A DNA stretch of 64,000 nt, taken from assembly GCA_022819745.1 (NCBI GenBank), contig JAJEGS010000039.1:62001-126000 (forward strand). Direction: 5' to 3'. This document shows, one piece after another, positions 25,743-34,876 of the stretch. Both the position numbers and the translations under genes were made by a program. Source of the stretch: Candidatus Latescibacterota bacterium. Its GTDB lineage: Bacteria; Latescibacterota; UBA2968; UBA8231. Positions within the stretch are counted from its first letter, which is position 1; every line of letters begins with the position of its first letter. The notes under the pieces were generated by a model that had not been told where the DNA came from, did no database searches, and worked only from the letters and a program-made list of their open reading frames with translations.

Positions 25743-26861
25743 ATGCGTAAGGCGTTCAAATACAGGCTCTATCCAACGCGGCAGCAGCGCGTATTGGCTG
25801 AGCACCTCGAGGCGTGTCGTCGCCTCTACAATACCCTTCTGTGCGACCGGATACAGGCCTATCAGGAGCAGGGTGCATCGCTGAGTCTGTATGACCAACA
25901 CAGCAAGCTTCCCTTTCTCAAGACCGACTGGCCGCCATTGGCGGAGGTGCATAGTCAGGTCTTGCAAAATGTAGGGGTGCGCGTTGACTTGGCTTTCAAG
26001 GCGTTCTTTCGTCGCTGCAAGGCAGGTGAGAAGCCGGGTTTTCCGCGCTATAAAGGCGCCGGGCGTTATGATAGCATCACGTACCCACAAGCCCTAGGTT
26101 TTGCCCTCACGGCCGGTCGGTTGCGTTTGGGCAAGGTGGGCTTGGTGCGCCTTCGTCGGCATCGTCCTCTTGCGGGGATAGCCAAGACCTGCACCGTGCG
26201 ACGTAGCACAACCGGCAAGTGGTATGCTACCATTGTCTGTGCGGTAGCGCCTGCGCCCCTAGAACCATCCCGTGAGGCGGTCGGTCTGGATGTCGGCTTG
26301 GCGCCGTTTGTCACCCTGTCGTCGGGCGAACAGATCGCCAATCCGCGCTTCTTTCGTCAGGAGGAACAAGCCTTGGCCAAGGCGCAACGGAAGCTGGCCA
26401 AAGCCGACCAGGGCACACCCAAGCGAACTCAAGCGCGTACGGTCGTTGCTCGGATCCATGAGCGCATCCGGTTCAAGCGGCATGACTTTGCGCATCAATT
26501 GGTTCATAGGCTGATTAACCGCTACGGTATACTGGCTATCGAAGACCTGACGATCAACGGCATGGTGCATAATCACGGCCTCTCCAAATCTATTCATGAC
26601 GCGGCGTGGTCGCAGTTTCGGCAATGCCTGTCCTACAAAGCGGAAGAGGCTGGTAGGATCTTGGTTGCCGTCAACCCGGCCTATACCTCGCAAGACTGCT
26701 CCCAATGTGGGCACCGTCTTAGAAAATCCCTTGGGCAACGACGCCATGCCTGTCCTTGCTGTGGTCTCCATCTGGATCGAGACGAAAACGCCGCGCGAAA
26801 CATCTTGAGATTGGGGCTACAATCTCAGGCTCTTCGAAGCCAAGAAGCCGCCGCGCTTTAG
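25743..26861 (+). CDS. tnpB: TnpB RNA-guided nuclease of IS200/IS605-type element, stand-alone
   Basis: A 372-residue TnpB. The N-terminus (RKAFKYRLYPTRQQ) and helical domain are typical. The RuvC triad is intact: D183 in GLDVGLAPF, E267 in LAIEDLTING and an Asp in LDRDENAARN (D347). The zinc finger has C319/C322 and C337/C340 (CSQCG, CPCCG). TnpB nucleases use an RNA made from the element's right end to cut DNA matching the adjacent flank. No tnpA transposase is in the window, so the element cannot move without help. It lies directly upstream of htpG on the same strand. The sequence looks intact and functional. Confidence 0.93.
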   Translation: MRKAFKYRLYPTRQQRVLAEHLEACRRLYNTLLCDRIQAYQEQGASLSLYDQHSKLPFLKTDWPPLAEVHSQVLQNVGVRVDLAFKAFFRRCKAGEKPGFPRYKGAGRYDSITYPQALGFALTAGRLRLGKVGLVRLRRHRPLAGIAKTCTVRRSTTGKWYATIVCAVAPAPLEPSREAVGLDVGLAPFVTLSSGEQIANPRFFRQEEQALAKAQRKLAKADQGTPKRTQARTVVARIHERIRFKRHDFAHQLVHRLINRYGILAIEDLTINGMVHNHGLSKSIHDAAWSQFRQCLSYKAEEAGRILVAVNPAYTSQDCSQCGHRLRKSLGQRRHACPCCGLHLDRDENAARNILRLGLQSQALRSQEAAAL

Positions 26862-26877
26862 CCGGCGGAATAGTCAC
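26848..26877 (+). repeat. Right-end hairpin of the tnpB element, probable omega-RNA 3' region
   Basis: A perfect 6-bp stem, CCGCCG (26848-26853) / CGGCGG (26863-26868), with loop CGCTTTAGC, overlaps the tnpB stop codon and is followed by AATAGTCAC. IS200/IS605 right ends carry such a subterminal hairpin and often end in a TCAC- or TCAAC-like motif, after which the omega-RNA guide begins. If the end is at 26877, the guide would be read from the first bases of the htpG leader. Confidence 0.5.
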
Positions 26878-26921
26878 ATTTTCGGTTTCGTCAACACAAG
26901 CGCCAAAGGAGTTGCAACAAG

Positions 26922-28820
26922 ATGTCCGAAGACGTCCACACCGAAGACCCACAGGTTGAAAAACGGGCTTTTCAAACCGAGGTCCAACAGCTACTCCACC
27001 TGTTAGTTCACTCGCTGTACACCCAAAAAGAAATTTTCTTGCGCGAGCTGATTTCCAACGCCTCGGACGCGCTGGACAAAATTCATCACCGCTCGCTAAC
27101 CGACCGCAATATCCGCGACCCAGACGCCGAACTGGACATTGAGCTCGAGGTGTCCAGCAGTAACAAGACCCTGACGATCCGCGACCGCGGGATCGGCATG
27201 ACCCGCGACGAGGTCAATGAAAATATCGGCACCATTGCCCGCTCAGGCTCGGCCGAGTTTGCCGCCAAGCTGGCCGAAGCCGACGACGAGCAAGAAAAAC
27301 TCAAGCTGATCGGCCAGTTCGGAGTGGGCTTCTACTCGGTCTTCATGGTCGCCGACCGAGTAGTGATCACCACGCGCTCAGCCGACCCAGACGCCGACGG
27401 CGTGCTATGGGAATCCACCGGCGACGGAGCCTACACCCTATCCCACGCCGACAAAGCCGATCGCGGCACCGAGATCAAGCTCTATATCCGCTCGGACTGC
27501 GAGGAATTCCTCGACGCCCACCGACTAGAAGCCATCATCCGCAAGCACTCGGATTTTGTCGCCTATCCCATCAAGGTCGCCAACAAACAAGTCAACGACA
27601 CGGCCGCGCTGTGGACCCGGCCGCGCAACGAAATCACCCCCGAGCAGTACAACGAGTTTTACACGCATCTGACTGGCGACCCCGAGGAACCGCTCGCGCG
27701 CGAGCACATCGTCGTGGATGTGCCGATCCAATTTTACGCCGTGCTCTACATCCCCAAGCGCGCACCAGTCCAATGGCTGCACACAGAGCCGACCATCTCG
27801 CTCAACCTGCACGTCGCGCGGGTCTTTATCCAAGACGACTGCAAGGAGCTTTTGCCGCTGTGGCTGCGCTTTGTGCGCGGAGTGGTTGACTGCGACGACT
27901 TGCCGCTCAACGTCTCGCGCGAAACTCTCCAACAAAACCCCATCATCGGCAAAATCCGCGCCACCTTGGTGCGGCGCATCATCGGCATGTTAGAGGGCAT
28001 GGCCAAGAAGGACGAGGACCAGTACATGACCTTTTGGCACGCCTGCGGCACCATCCTCAAAGAGGGCGTGGCCACCGATGCCGCGCACCAAGCCCAGCTC
28101 GCCAAGCTCCTGCGCTACCGCTCCTCGCTGACCGACGATGACACGCCCTACATTTCATTGCAGACCTACGTCGATCGGATGCAGAGCGATCAGGACAAAA
28201 TTTACTACCTCGCCGGCGAGAGCAAAGAAGCCATCGCCCAAAGTCCCCTGTTGGAGGCCTTCCGCAAGCGCGGCCTAGAGGTGCTCTACCTCGACGAGCC
28301 GGTCGATGAATGGGTCGTCCAAGGGCTGCAAAAGTTCGCCGACAAAGAGTTCGCTGGCGTGGATGCGGCCGAACTGGACTTGGACGAGGACGCAGTTGAG
28401 TTGGAAGGAGTCGATGAGCAGAAGGCCGAGACCATCGAACTGATCTCCTTTCTCAAGAACAAGCTCGCCGGCCGGGTCGAAGACGTGGTCGAGTCCAAGC
28501 GGCTGACTGACAGCCCTTGCCTGCTGGTCGCTAGTCAAGGCGGTTTGAGCCGCAACATGGAGCGGCTGATGAGAATGACCGACCAAGAGTTCAAAGGCTC
28601 GCTGCGCACGCTAGAAATCAATCGCCAACACCCCATTATCCGCAACATGGCCGCGGTGCTCAAGCGCGACCGCGACTCCGAGCAGTTGGAGAGCTGGGCG
28701 CATTTTCTGGTTGATTTCGTCTTGCTGGGCGAGGGCACGGTCGAGGATCCACAGCGGCTGAGCCAGAGCTTGCAGTCCATCATGGGCGCGGCCACAGAGC
28801 ACGCGACCGAGGAGAGTTAG
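26922..28820 (+). CDS. htpG: Molecular chaperone HtpG (Hsp90)
   Basis: A 632-residue cytoplasmic Hsp90 chaperone. The N-terminal GHKL ATPase domain shows NASDALDKI, DRGIGMTRDEV, GTIARSGSAEF and GQFGVGFYSVFMVADRV. The middle domain contains VDCDDLPLNVSRETLQQNP with the catalytic-loop Arg, and the C-terminal dimerisation domain follows. An acidic stretch near residues 485-505 (DAAELDLDEDAVELEG) sits between middle and C-terminal parts. An AAAGGAG lies upstream of the ATG, somewhat far at about 10 bases. Its native promoter may have been separated by the tnpB insertion. proA starts two bases after its stop. Confidence 0.97.
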   Translation: MSEDVHTEDPQVEKRAFQTEVQQLLHLLVHSLYTQKEIFLRELISNASDALDKIHHRSLTDRNIRDPDAELDIELEVSSSNKTLTIRDRGIGMTRDEVNENIGTIARSGSAEFAAKLAEADDEQEKLKLIGQFGVGFYSVFMVADRVVITTRSADPDADGVLWESTGDGAYTLSHADKADRGTEIKLYIRSDCEEFLDAHRLEAIIRKHSDFVAYPIKVANKQVNDTAALWTRPRNEITPEQYNEFYTHLTGDPEEPLAREHIVVDVPIQFYAVLYIPKRAPVQWLHTEPTISLNLHVARVFIQDDCKELLPLWLRFVRGVVDCDDLPLNVSRETLQQNPIIGKIRATLVRRIIGMLEGMAKKDEDQYMTFWHACGTILKEGVATDAAHQAQLAKLLRYRSSLTDDDTPYISLQTYVDRMQSDQDKIYYLAGESKEAIAQSPLLEAFRKRGLEVLYLDEPVDEWVVQGLQKFADKEFAGVDAAELDLDEDAVELEGVDEQKAETIELISFLKNKLAGRVEDVVESKRLTDSPCLLVASQGGLSRNMERLMRMTDQEFKGSLRTLEINRQHPIIRNMAAVLKRDRDSEQLESWAHFLVDFVLLGEGTVEDPQRLSQSLQSIMGAATEHATEES

Positions 28821-28822
28821 AC

Positions 28823-30136
28823 ATGTCCGATCAAGTGCGCCAACAAGCCCTAGCAGCCCGCGCAGCGTCGCGCGTGCTCGCCGCAACGTCCGAGAAGGGG
28901 CGCAACCAAGCCCTCGAAGCCATTGCCGCGGCCCTCGAAGCCAATCGCGAGCGCATCTTGGCAGCCAACGCCGAAGACCTAAAAGCTGGCGAGCAAGATG
29001 GGTTGGCCTCGCCTTTGCTCAAGCGACTCGACCTGAGCGGGCACAAATTCGCCAGCACCGTGGAGATGGTGCGCGATGTCTGCGCCCAGCCCGATCCCCT
29101 CGGCCGGACCCAGAGCGCGACCGAGCTAGACGACCAACTCCACCTCTATCGCGTGACCGTGCCCATTGGCGTGATCGGCGTGATCTTTGAATCCCGACCC
29201 GACGCTCTAGTGCAGATCGCCTCCCTGTGCCTCAAGTCCGGTAATGCCGCCCTGCTCAAGGGAGGCCGCGAGGCCACTGTGACCAACCAAACCCTCGCCG
29301 AGATAATGTGCCAAGCCACGCAGGGTATCCTGCCAGAGGGGTGGATGACGCTCCTGTCCGGCCGCGAGGAAGTCCGCGCCCTCCTCGGCGAAGAGGACCT
29401 GATCGACCTCATCATCCCGCGCGGCAGCAACGAGTTTGTGCAATACATCATGCACAATACTAAAATCCCGGTCATGGGCCACGCCGACGGGATATGCCAC
29501 GTGTACGTCGATGCCAGCGCGAACCTCGACAAGGCCGTACAAATCGCCGTCGATGCCAAGACCCAATACGTGGCTGTGTGCAACGCAGCCGAGACCTTGC
29601 TCGTCCACAGTGGCATTGCCCCGGCCTTTTTGCAACGGGCCGTACCGGCACTGCTCGCAAGGAACGTGGAGCTGCGCGGCGACGAGCGCGCCATCGCCCT
29701 TGCCAATGCCAACGGGCAAGTCAAACCAGCCACTGAATCCGACTGGTCCACCGAATACTTGGACTTGATGCTGGCGGTAAAAGTCGTCGATAGCACGGCC
29801 GAGGCCATCGAGCACATCAACGCGTACGGCAGCCACCATACCGACGCGATCGTGACCGAGGACTCGGAGGCTGCGCTCACCTTTTTGCGCGAGGTAGATT
29901 CAGCTTCGGTGATTCACAATGCCTCGACGCGCTTTGCCGATGGCTTCAAATACGGGCTAGGGGCCGAAGTCGGCATCAGCACCAACCGCCTGCACAGCCG
30001 CGGCCCGGTAGGCCTAGAAGGCCTCGTCATCTACAAGTACATTCTCCAAGGAGACGGCCACATCGTCGATATGTACGACGGCCAGCAGCAGCGCCCCTTC
30101 ACCCATCGCCCCCTCGACCAGCACTGGCAGGCATAA
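28823..30136 (+). CDS. proA: Gamma-glutamyl phosphate reductase
   Basis: A 437-residue aldehyde-dehydrogenase-fold enzyme that reduces gamma-glutamyl phosphate with NADPH to glutamate semialdehyde in proline synthesis. Features are [49 protein letters not shown], and the catalytic Cys in [40 protein letters not shown] closes the protein. Length is close to the usual 415-430. Glutamate kinase (proB) is not adjacent. It runs directly after htpG and directly before a ferredoxin gene. Confidence 0.97.
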   Translation: MSDQVRQQALAARAASRVLAATSEKGRNQALEAIAAALEANRERILAANAEDLKAGEQDGLASPLLKRLDLSGHKFASTVEMVRDVCAQPDPLGRTQSATELDDQLHLYRVTVPIGVIGVIFESRPDALVQIASLCLKSGNAALLKGGREATVTNQTLAEIMCQATQGILPEGWMTLLSGREEVRALLGEEDLIDLIIPRGSNEFVQYIMHNTKIPVMGHADGICHVYVDASANLDKAVQIAVDAKTQYVAVCNAAETLLVHSGIAPAFLQRAVPALLARNVELRGDERAIALANANGQVKPATESDWSTEYLDLMLAVKVVDSTAEAIEHINAYGSHHTDAIVTEDSEAALTFLREVDSASVIHNASTRFADGFKYGLGAEVGISTNRLHSRGPVGLEGLVIYKYILQGDGHIVDMYDGQQQRPFTHRPLDQHWQA

Positions 30137-30137
30137 C

Positions 30138-30494
30138 ATGAGCGAGCACACCACGGATCCGACCTACACTCCGGTAGAGCGCCACATCTTTCTCTGCGCC
30201 ACGCCCACCAAGCCCAAGTGCCACAGCGACGGCACCGGGGCCGAGTGCTGGGATTACCTAAAAAAGCGGTTGTCCGAATTGGGCTACGGCCATCCGGGCA
30301 AGGGCGGCATCCACCGCACTAAGGCCGACTGCTTGCGCGTCTGCGAGGTCGGGCCGACGGTGGTGGTGTATCCCGAGGGCGTCTGGTACCACTCCATGAC
30401 CGTCGAAAAACTAGAGCGCATCATCCAAGAGCACTTAATCGGCGGACAAGTCGTAGAAGACTTGGTCAATCGGGAGCCGTTCCGCAGCCTATAG
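30138..30494 (+). CDS. Thioredoxin-like [2Fe-2S] ferredoxin
   Basis: A 118-residue protein of the thioredoxin-like 2Fe-2S ferredoxin family. Four cysteines are arranged as in that family: [13 protein letters not shown] (first pair region), ECWDYLKK, and [23 protein letters not shown], where the last CLRxCxxGP is diagnostic. Such ferredoxins form homodimers; their electron partners are mostly unknown. It starts one base after the proA stop and precedes the NMP-kinase-like gene by 19 bp. Its presence in this operon is not explained by proline synthesis. Confidence 0.9.
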   Translation: MSEHTTDPTYTPVERHIFLCATPTKPKCHSDGTGAECWDYLKKRLSELGYGHPGKGGIHRTKADCLRVCEVGPTVVVYPEGVWYHSMTVEKLERIIQEHLIGGQVVEDLVNREPFRSL

Positions 30495-30513
30495 CAGCCG
30501 ACCATAAAAGCGC

Positions 30514-31695
30514 ATGGCAAAATTCAAATCCAAACACATCGACCTCGAGATCAAGGACGCCAGCCTGATCTTCGACCGCGTCTGGAGCGACCTAGAGCAA
30601 GAATTCGGTCGCGCCAAGCTCTGCTTCCCCGGAGAAATCATCTGGCTCGGCGGCGCGCCCGGCGCGGGCAAGGGCACCAATACCCCCTTCATCCTCGAAG
30701 CGCGGGGCATTACGGCCGCAGCCGTAGTGATCAGCGACTTGCTCGACAGCCCCCGCGCCCAACAGGTCAAGGACGCCGGCGGCTTAGTCGGCGACGAGGA
30801 GGTCACGTATCTACTCTTGCACAAGCTGCTCGACCCAATCTACGAGCGCGGCGTGATCGTCGATGGCTTCCCGCGCACCCAGGTGCAGGTCGAGTGCCTC
30901 AAACTGTTCTACGACAAGATGACCGAATTGCGCGAGGAATCCCGCAATCACAACTTCCCGCGCCCCCTCTTCCGCACCGTATTGCTCTTCGTCGATGAAG
31001 AAGTCAGCGTCGAGCGCCAGCTCCACCGCGGCCGGGAGGCCCAAGAGAGCAACCGCAAAGCCACAGAGTCAGGCGTCGGCCAGCTCGCCGAGATCCGCGC
31101 CACCGACCTCGACCCAGCAGCCGCGCGCAAGCGCTATCAGGTTTTTAAGGAGACCACCTTTGAGGCGCTGCGCTCGCTGCGCGCCATTTTCCACTTTCGC
31201 TTCATCGACGCCAGCCAGCCGCTCGCCGAGGTGCAACAGGAGATTGAAGAGGAGTTTTCCTACCAGAGTTCGCTAGAGCTTTCGCACAAAACCTTCGACC
31301 GCGTCCGCACCATCACGCCGGCCAGCCGCCTCGTCCTCTACGCCCGCCAAGAGCTGGTCAAGCGGCTGGAGATCTACAACGAGGATCATCCCGAGCTGTT
31401 CCAGCGGGTCATCGACAAAGTCAACTTCAAGTTCATGCCCATTGTCACCCGCTATGCCATTACCGGCATGACGCTCGTCAACTCCGAGGATGTGCTCTTT
31501 GACGATCCTTTGGCCTTGGCCATGTTGATCGACATCTTTTCCGAGCGCGGCTATCAGGCCCTCGTCGATGTCAACCACATCGAAGTCCCCCACCGCATCG
31601 ATCCACACACGCACGAAATCACCTGCCGCCAAAAGCGCGTCTATCGCTTCCAGATTCGCTTTGCAGCCTCGGCCATCCGGCACGGGAACGACTAG
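30514..31695 (+). CDS. Nucleoside monophosphate kinase-like protein with long C-terminal extension
   Basis: A 393-residue protein. Residues about 40-260 are an adenylate-kinase-like P-loop domain: GEIIWLGGAPGAGKGTNT holds the Walker A, LLHKLLDPIYERGVIVDGFPRTQVQ matches the NMP-binding and Walker B region (DGFPRT), and an Arg-rich lid-like part follows. The ~130 C-terminal residues (from about 265) contain VDKVNFKFMPIVTRYAITG and IEVPHRIDPHTHEITCRQKRVYRF and do not correspond to a domain I recognise; ordinary Adk is about 215 residues. Substrate could be AMP or another nucleotide. The stop overlaps the convergent Gfo/Idh gene by four bases. Confidence 0.75.
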   Translation: MAKFKSKHIDLEIKDASLIFDRVWSDLEQEFGRAKLCFPGEIIWLGGAPGAGKGTNTPFILEARGITAAAVVISDLLDSPRAQQVKDAGGLVGDEEVTYLLLHKLLDPIYERGVIVDGFPRTQVQVECLKLFYDKMTELREESRNHNFPRPLFRTVLLFVDEEVSVERQLHRGREAQESNRKATESGVGQLAEIRATDLDPAAARKRYQVFKETTFEALRSLRAIFHFRFIDASQPLAEVQQEIEEEFSYQSSLELSHKTFDRVRTITPASRLVLYARQELVKRLEIYNEDHPELFQRVIDKVNFKFMPIVTRYAITGMTLVNSEDVLFDDPLALAMLIDIFSERGYQALVDVNHIEVPHRIDPHTHEITCRQKRVYRFQIRFAASAIRHGND

Positions 31696-32714
31696 CCCGA
31701 CCCGACCTGCCCCTCTTTTAGCATGGTAATCAGGGCCGAGTCCTCCACGTCAAGAGGGAGCACCACCCGGCCGCGGCGACGACTCGACTCATAAGTGGCA
31801 AAAATCAGTTCGGTCGCTTGCAGGGCCTTGCGCGCCGACAAGCGCGGCTCCGCACCGCTTTCCAGACAGTCAATCAGATCCAACACCGACAGCACGGTGT
31901 CGTCACCCGGTGGCGCGACATCGTTGATCTCTTCATCCGCGAAGTCTCGCCACGCCGCACCCGCGCGCAACAGCCGCAGCGGTGCCCGCTCCGCGCCACC
32001 GACTTCGATGATGCCCTCGCTGCCGATGAGCCTGTTGCGCGGACCTTGCACGTGCGCGGCTCCCGTGCCCAGCAGGCCCTCGACGCCGTTTTGCCAGCGG
32101 ATCCACGACAGCCCGCTGGTATCTAGGGGCACGCCAAACACCGAGCTCTCGGATTCGACGGCAATCTGGCCCATGACCCATTCGGCCGGCACTTCGTCAT
32201 TGTAAAAAAAGAACATGTCAAACCAGTGCGTGCCCCAGTCAAACAGGTTGGAGCACGCGCCTTCAAGCCGCTGGAGTGTGCCTATGGCTCCTTCGTCGAG
32301 CAACTGCTTGGCCTTGACAAACGGAGCGCCAAAGCGGCGTTGATGGCAGAAGGTGAGAAGCACGTCGTGATCGGCGCAGGCCCGCGCCAGCGCCTTGGCA
32401 TCGCCCCATGTGCTGGCCATGGGCTTTTCGCAGTGGATGGCTTTGACGCCGGCTGCGGCCGCGGCCTCGACCATCTCGCGGTGCAGGCCGGTCCACGTGC
32501 AGATGCTCACCACATCGAGGGCTTCGCTTTCTAACATGGCGCGGTAATCTTCGTACGAAGACGCTACGGCAAAGTCCTCGGCAAAGGACGCACGGGCCGC
32601 TTCCACCGGATCGGCACAGGCGACAATTGCAACTTGGGCGGAGGCTTGGTAGCCCTCGGCGTGGCGGCAACCGCGATTGCCACAGCCGATCACACCGACT
32701 TTGTACTGAGTCAT
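31692..32714 (-). CDS. Gfo/Idh/MocA family oxidoreductase
   Basis: A 340-residue dehydrogenase. The NAD(P) motif is GVIGCGNRGCRHAEGY, the EKP motif appears in KAIHCEKPMASTWGDA, and SNLFDWGTHWFDMFFFY carries the conserved Asp/His of the substrate site. The sequence LTFCHQRRFGAPFVKAKQLLDEGAIG is typical of enzymes acting on sugars or inositols. It follows a small tail-anchored protein gene on the same strand by ten bases. It is only distantly similar to the other two Gfo/Idh proteins of the window, so the three probably have different substrates. Confidence 0.88.
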   Translation of the reverse strand: MTQYKVGVIGCGNRGCRHAEGYQASAQVAIVACADPVEAARASFAEDFAVASSYEDYRAMLESEALDVVSICTWTGLHREMVEAAAAAGVKAIHCEKPMASTWGDAKALARACADHDVLLTFCHQRRFGAPFVKAKQLLDEGAIGTLQRLEGACSNLFDWGTHWFDMFFFYNDEVPAEWVMGQIAVESESSVFGVPLDTSGLSWIRWQNGVEGLLGTGAAHVQGPRNRLIGSEGIIEVGGAERAPLRLLRAGAAWRDFADEEINDVAPPGDDTVLSVLDLIDCLESGAEPRLSARKALQATELIFATYESSRRRGRVVLPLDVEDSALITMLKEGQVGSG

Positions 32715-32724
32715 GTTGTGCTCC

Positions 32725-32976
32725 TCAGCCTCCGGCTTTAGACATAAGAGTGGACAAATGAACCCACATAGCGGCGATTATGGTCATTATACCCAAAATT
32801 CCGACAATTAGTCGGTTATTGGTCTCCTTGTTGGCATCGGCTATAACCTTCCGCAACTCGGCCATATCTTGCCTATGGGCATCTTCAAAACGGTCTAACT
32901 GCTTTGAAACCTGTCTGAATTCTCCCCGTAGTTCGCTTTGCTGTTCCCTCATATCGGCTTGGGTTTGCTCGGTCAT
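32725..32976 (-). CDS. Small coiled-coil protein with C-terminal membrane anchor
   Basis: An 83-residue protein that I do not recognise. Residues 1-52 are charged and helical with heptad-like spacing (ELRGEFRQVSKQLDRFEDAHRQ), suggesting a coiled coil. Residues about 56-75 (LIVGILGIMTIIAAMWVHL) form one membrane helix, followed by a short tail. The ATG has a strong AGGAGG, which supports translation. Proteins of this shape occur next to phage lysis genes and in many unrelated contexts, so no role is assigned. It lies upstream of a Gfo/Idh gene. Confidence 0.6.
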   Translation of the reverse strand: MTEQTQADMREQQSELRGEFRQVSKQLDRFEDAHRQDMAELRKVIADANKETNNRLIVGILGIMTIIAAMWVHLSTLMSKAGG

Positions 32977-33077
32977 GACGTGGCCTCCTGTAGCTTGGAG
33001 TCATCAACTTGGACTTTACGGATTAAAGGCTTAGAAATAAGATAGGAAATCAACTCTACTATCAACAGGAGAACGCC

Positions 33078-33905
33078 ATGCCCATCACCGACGCCCTCCC
33101 CGACATGGAGCGCGAGCTCAAATTTTTCAGCGCGACCAACGACAACCCACAAAAGCTCACTCGCGCCCAGATCCGCCAGTTCAACGAACAAGGCTACATC
33201 TGCCCCTTGGACGTGTTCACGCCCGAGGAAGCCGCAGCCAATCGCCGCTATTTCGACGCGCTCATGGCCGAGGCCCAGGCCAATGGGCACAACAGCTATT
33301 CGATCAACGGCTGGCATCGCCACTGTCGGGGCATCTACGACTTGTTGCACGAGCCGCGCATTCTCGACTACGTCGAAGACCTCCTCGGCCCCAACCTCGT
33401 CAGCGTTATGACCCACTACTTTTGCAAGGAGCCGGGCGACCAAAAACAAGTCGTCTGGCACCAAGACGCCTCGTACTGGCCGCTGACCCCGAGCAAGGTA
33501 GTGACCGCGTGGCTGGCCATTGACGATGTAGATGAGGAAAACGGGCCGATGACCGTCGTCCCCGGTTCGCATGTACACGGCCAGATTCCCTTTGAGCACA
33601 GCACCGCCGAGGAGCAAAACGTCTTGGGACAGAGCGTGCACGATCCACTCCAATGGGGCGGCGAGCCAGTGGCCTTTACCATGCGCGCCGGCCAGATGTC
33701 CCTGCACACCGACTTGCTGTTGCACGGCTCGGCCCCCAACCGCTCCACGCGCCGCCGCTGCGGCCTGACGCTGCGCTACATGCCACCCGAGGTGCGCACC
33801 CGCGAAGAAAAGCGCGCCCACGGCTATATCTGCCGTGGCACCGACCCGAGCGGCTACTGGATCAACCATCCCGTGCCGGCTGGCGACAAGATTCCCCCGA
33901 GGTAG
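33078..33905 (+). CDS. Phytanoyl-CoA dioxygenase (PhyH) family oxygenase
   Basis: A 275-residue Fe(II)/2-oxoglutarate oxygenase. The metal ligands are H128 and D130 in VVWHQDASYW and H216 in LLLHGSAPN; the Arg-rich RSTRRRCGLTLRY nearby binds 2-oxoglutarate. AWLAIDDVDEENGPMTVVPGSH is the family's hallmark strand-turn. Many bacterial members hydroxylate small molecules such as ectoine, phosphonates, choline-like compounds or natural products; this one resembles the large uncharacterised group with WHQDxxYWPL. It starts with a good CAGGAGA and is followed six bases later by an RNA methyltransferase gene. Confidence 0.9.
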   Translation: MPITDALPDMERELKFFSATNDNPQKLTRAQIRQFNEQGYICPLDVFTPEEAAANRRYFDALMAEAQANGHNSYSINGWHRHCRGIYDLLHEPRILDYVEDLLGPNLVSVMTHYFCKEPGDQKQVVWHQDASYWPLTPSKVVTAWLAIDDVDEENGPMTVVPGSHVHGQIPFEHSTAEEQNVLGQSVHDPLQWGGEPVAFTMRAGQMSLHTDLLLHGSAPNRSTRRRCGLTLRYMPPEVRTREEKRAHGYICRGTDPSGYWINHPVPAGDKIPPR

Positions 33906-33910
33906 CCACC

Positions 33911-34876
33911 GTGTCCCTACCGGAAGCCTTTCGCGCCCGCTTGCAGGCCATCCTCCCAGCCGAGCACTTTGCCGCCTGCTGGCAAAGCTTAGCCGCCGAG
34001 CAGCCCACGGCCTTCCGCGCCAACGAGCTCAAGGGCACGCCTGACGCACTTGTAGCCGAGCTAACAGCGGAGGGCTTTGCGCTGACACCGCTCGCTTGGA
34101 AGGCCGACGCCTTTGTCGTCCCGGCTGCCCAACGCCGTGCCCTCACCGAGTGCGTGGCCTACCGCGAAGGCCGGCTCTACATCCAAAATCCCTCCAGCAT
34201 GGTGCCGCCGATTCTCTTGGCCCCGCAAAGCGAGGAGTGCATTCTCGATCTCGGAGCCGCTCCAGGCAGCAAGACCTTGCAGCTCGCCGAACTGATGGGC
34301 AATCAAGGGAGCATCTGGGCAGTGGAGTCCGTGCGCGGTCGCTTCTTTCGCCTGCGGGACAATCTGGCGCGGCACGGAGCCGCAAACGTGCAAACCCATC
34401 TCGCCGACGGAACCCGCTTCTGGCGTCGCCACTCAGAGCGCTTCGACCGTGTGCTCCTCGACGCGCCGTGCTCGTCCGAAGGGCGATTCCGCGCCGATGC
34501 ACCCAAAACCTATGCCTATTGGAGCAAAAAGAAGATCGCCGAGGCCAGCCGCAAACAGCGGCGGCTCTGCTATTCGGCCGTGCAATGCCTCAAGCTGGGC
34601 GGAGTGTTGGTCTATTCGACCTGCACCTTCGCGCCCGAAGAAAACGAGGCCATCATCAACCGAGTGCTGCGGCAGTTTGCCGGTGCCCTAACAGTCGAAA
34701 ACATCGTGCTGCCTTTTGCCAATGTGGCACCGGGTCTGAGCGAGTGGCGAGGGAAGGCGTTTGACGATCAGGTGCAGCGGGCCAAGCGAATTTTGCCACT
34801 GGAGGGAATGGAGGGATTTTTCGTGTGCCGATTGCGGAAGACGGCGAGTACGGTTAAGGACCGACCTCAGCGCTAA
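33911..34876 (+). CDS. RsmB/NOP2 family RNA m5C methyltransferase
   Basis: A 321-residue tRNA/rRNA cytosine-5 methyltransferase. SAM motif I is ILDLGAAPGSKTLQLAELM; the catalytic cysteines are in LLDAPCSSEGRF and VYSTCTFAPEENEA, as in all NOL1/NOP2/Sun proteins. The N-terminal half contains LTECVAYREGRLYIQNPSSMVPP, typical of the RsmF/YebU branch, but there is no long C-terminal PUA-like domain. The GTG at 33911 starts directly after the PhyH stop; an in-frame start further upstream would run through that gene and is rejected. The end overlaps the convergent TonB receptor gene by 23 bp. The target base is not predictable. Confidence 0.92.
   Translation: MSLPEAFRARLQAILPAEHFAACWQSLAAEQPTAFRANELKGTPDALVAELTAEGFALTPLAWKADAFVVPAAQRRALTECVAYREGRLYIQNPSSMVPPILLAPQSEECILDLGAAPGSKTLQLAELMGNQGSIWAVESVRGRFFRLRDNLARHGAANVQTHLADGTRFWRRHSERFDRVLLDAPCSSEGRFRADAPKTYAYWSKKKIAEASRKQRRLCYSAVQCLKLGGVLVYSTCTFAPEENEAIINRVLRQFAGALTVENIVLPFANVAPGLSEWRGKAFDDQVQRAKRILPLEGMEGFFVCRLRKTASTVKDRPQR

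Noticed and set aside
25743..26877. Search for a CRISPR array or Cas12-like context near the RuvC nuclease
   Set aside because: No direct repeats with regular spacing were found; size and motifs are those of TnpB.
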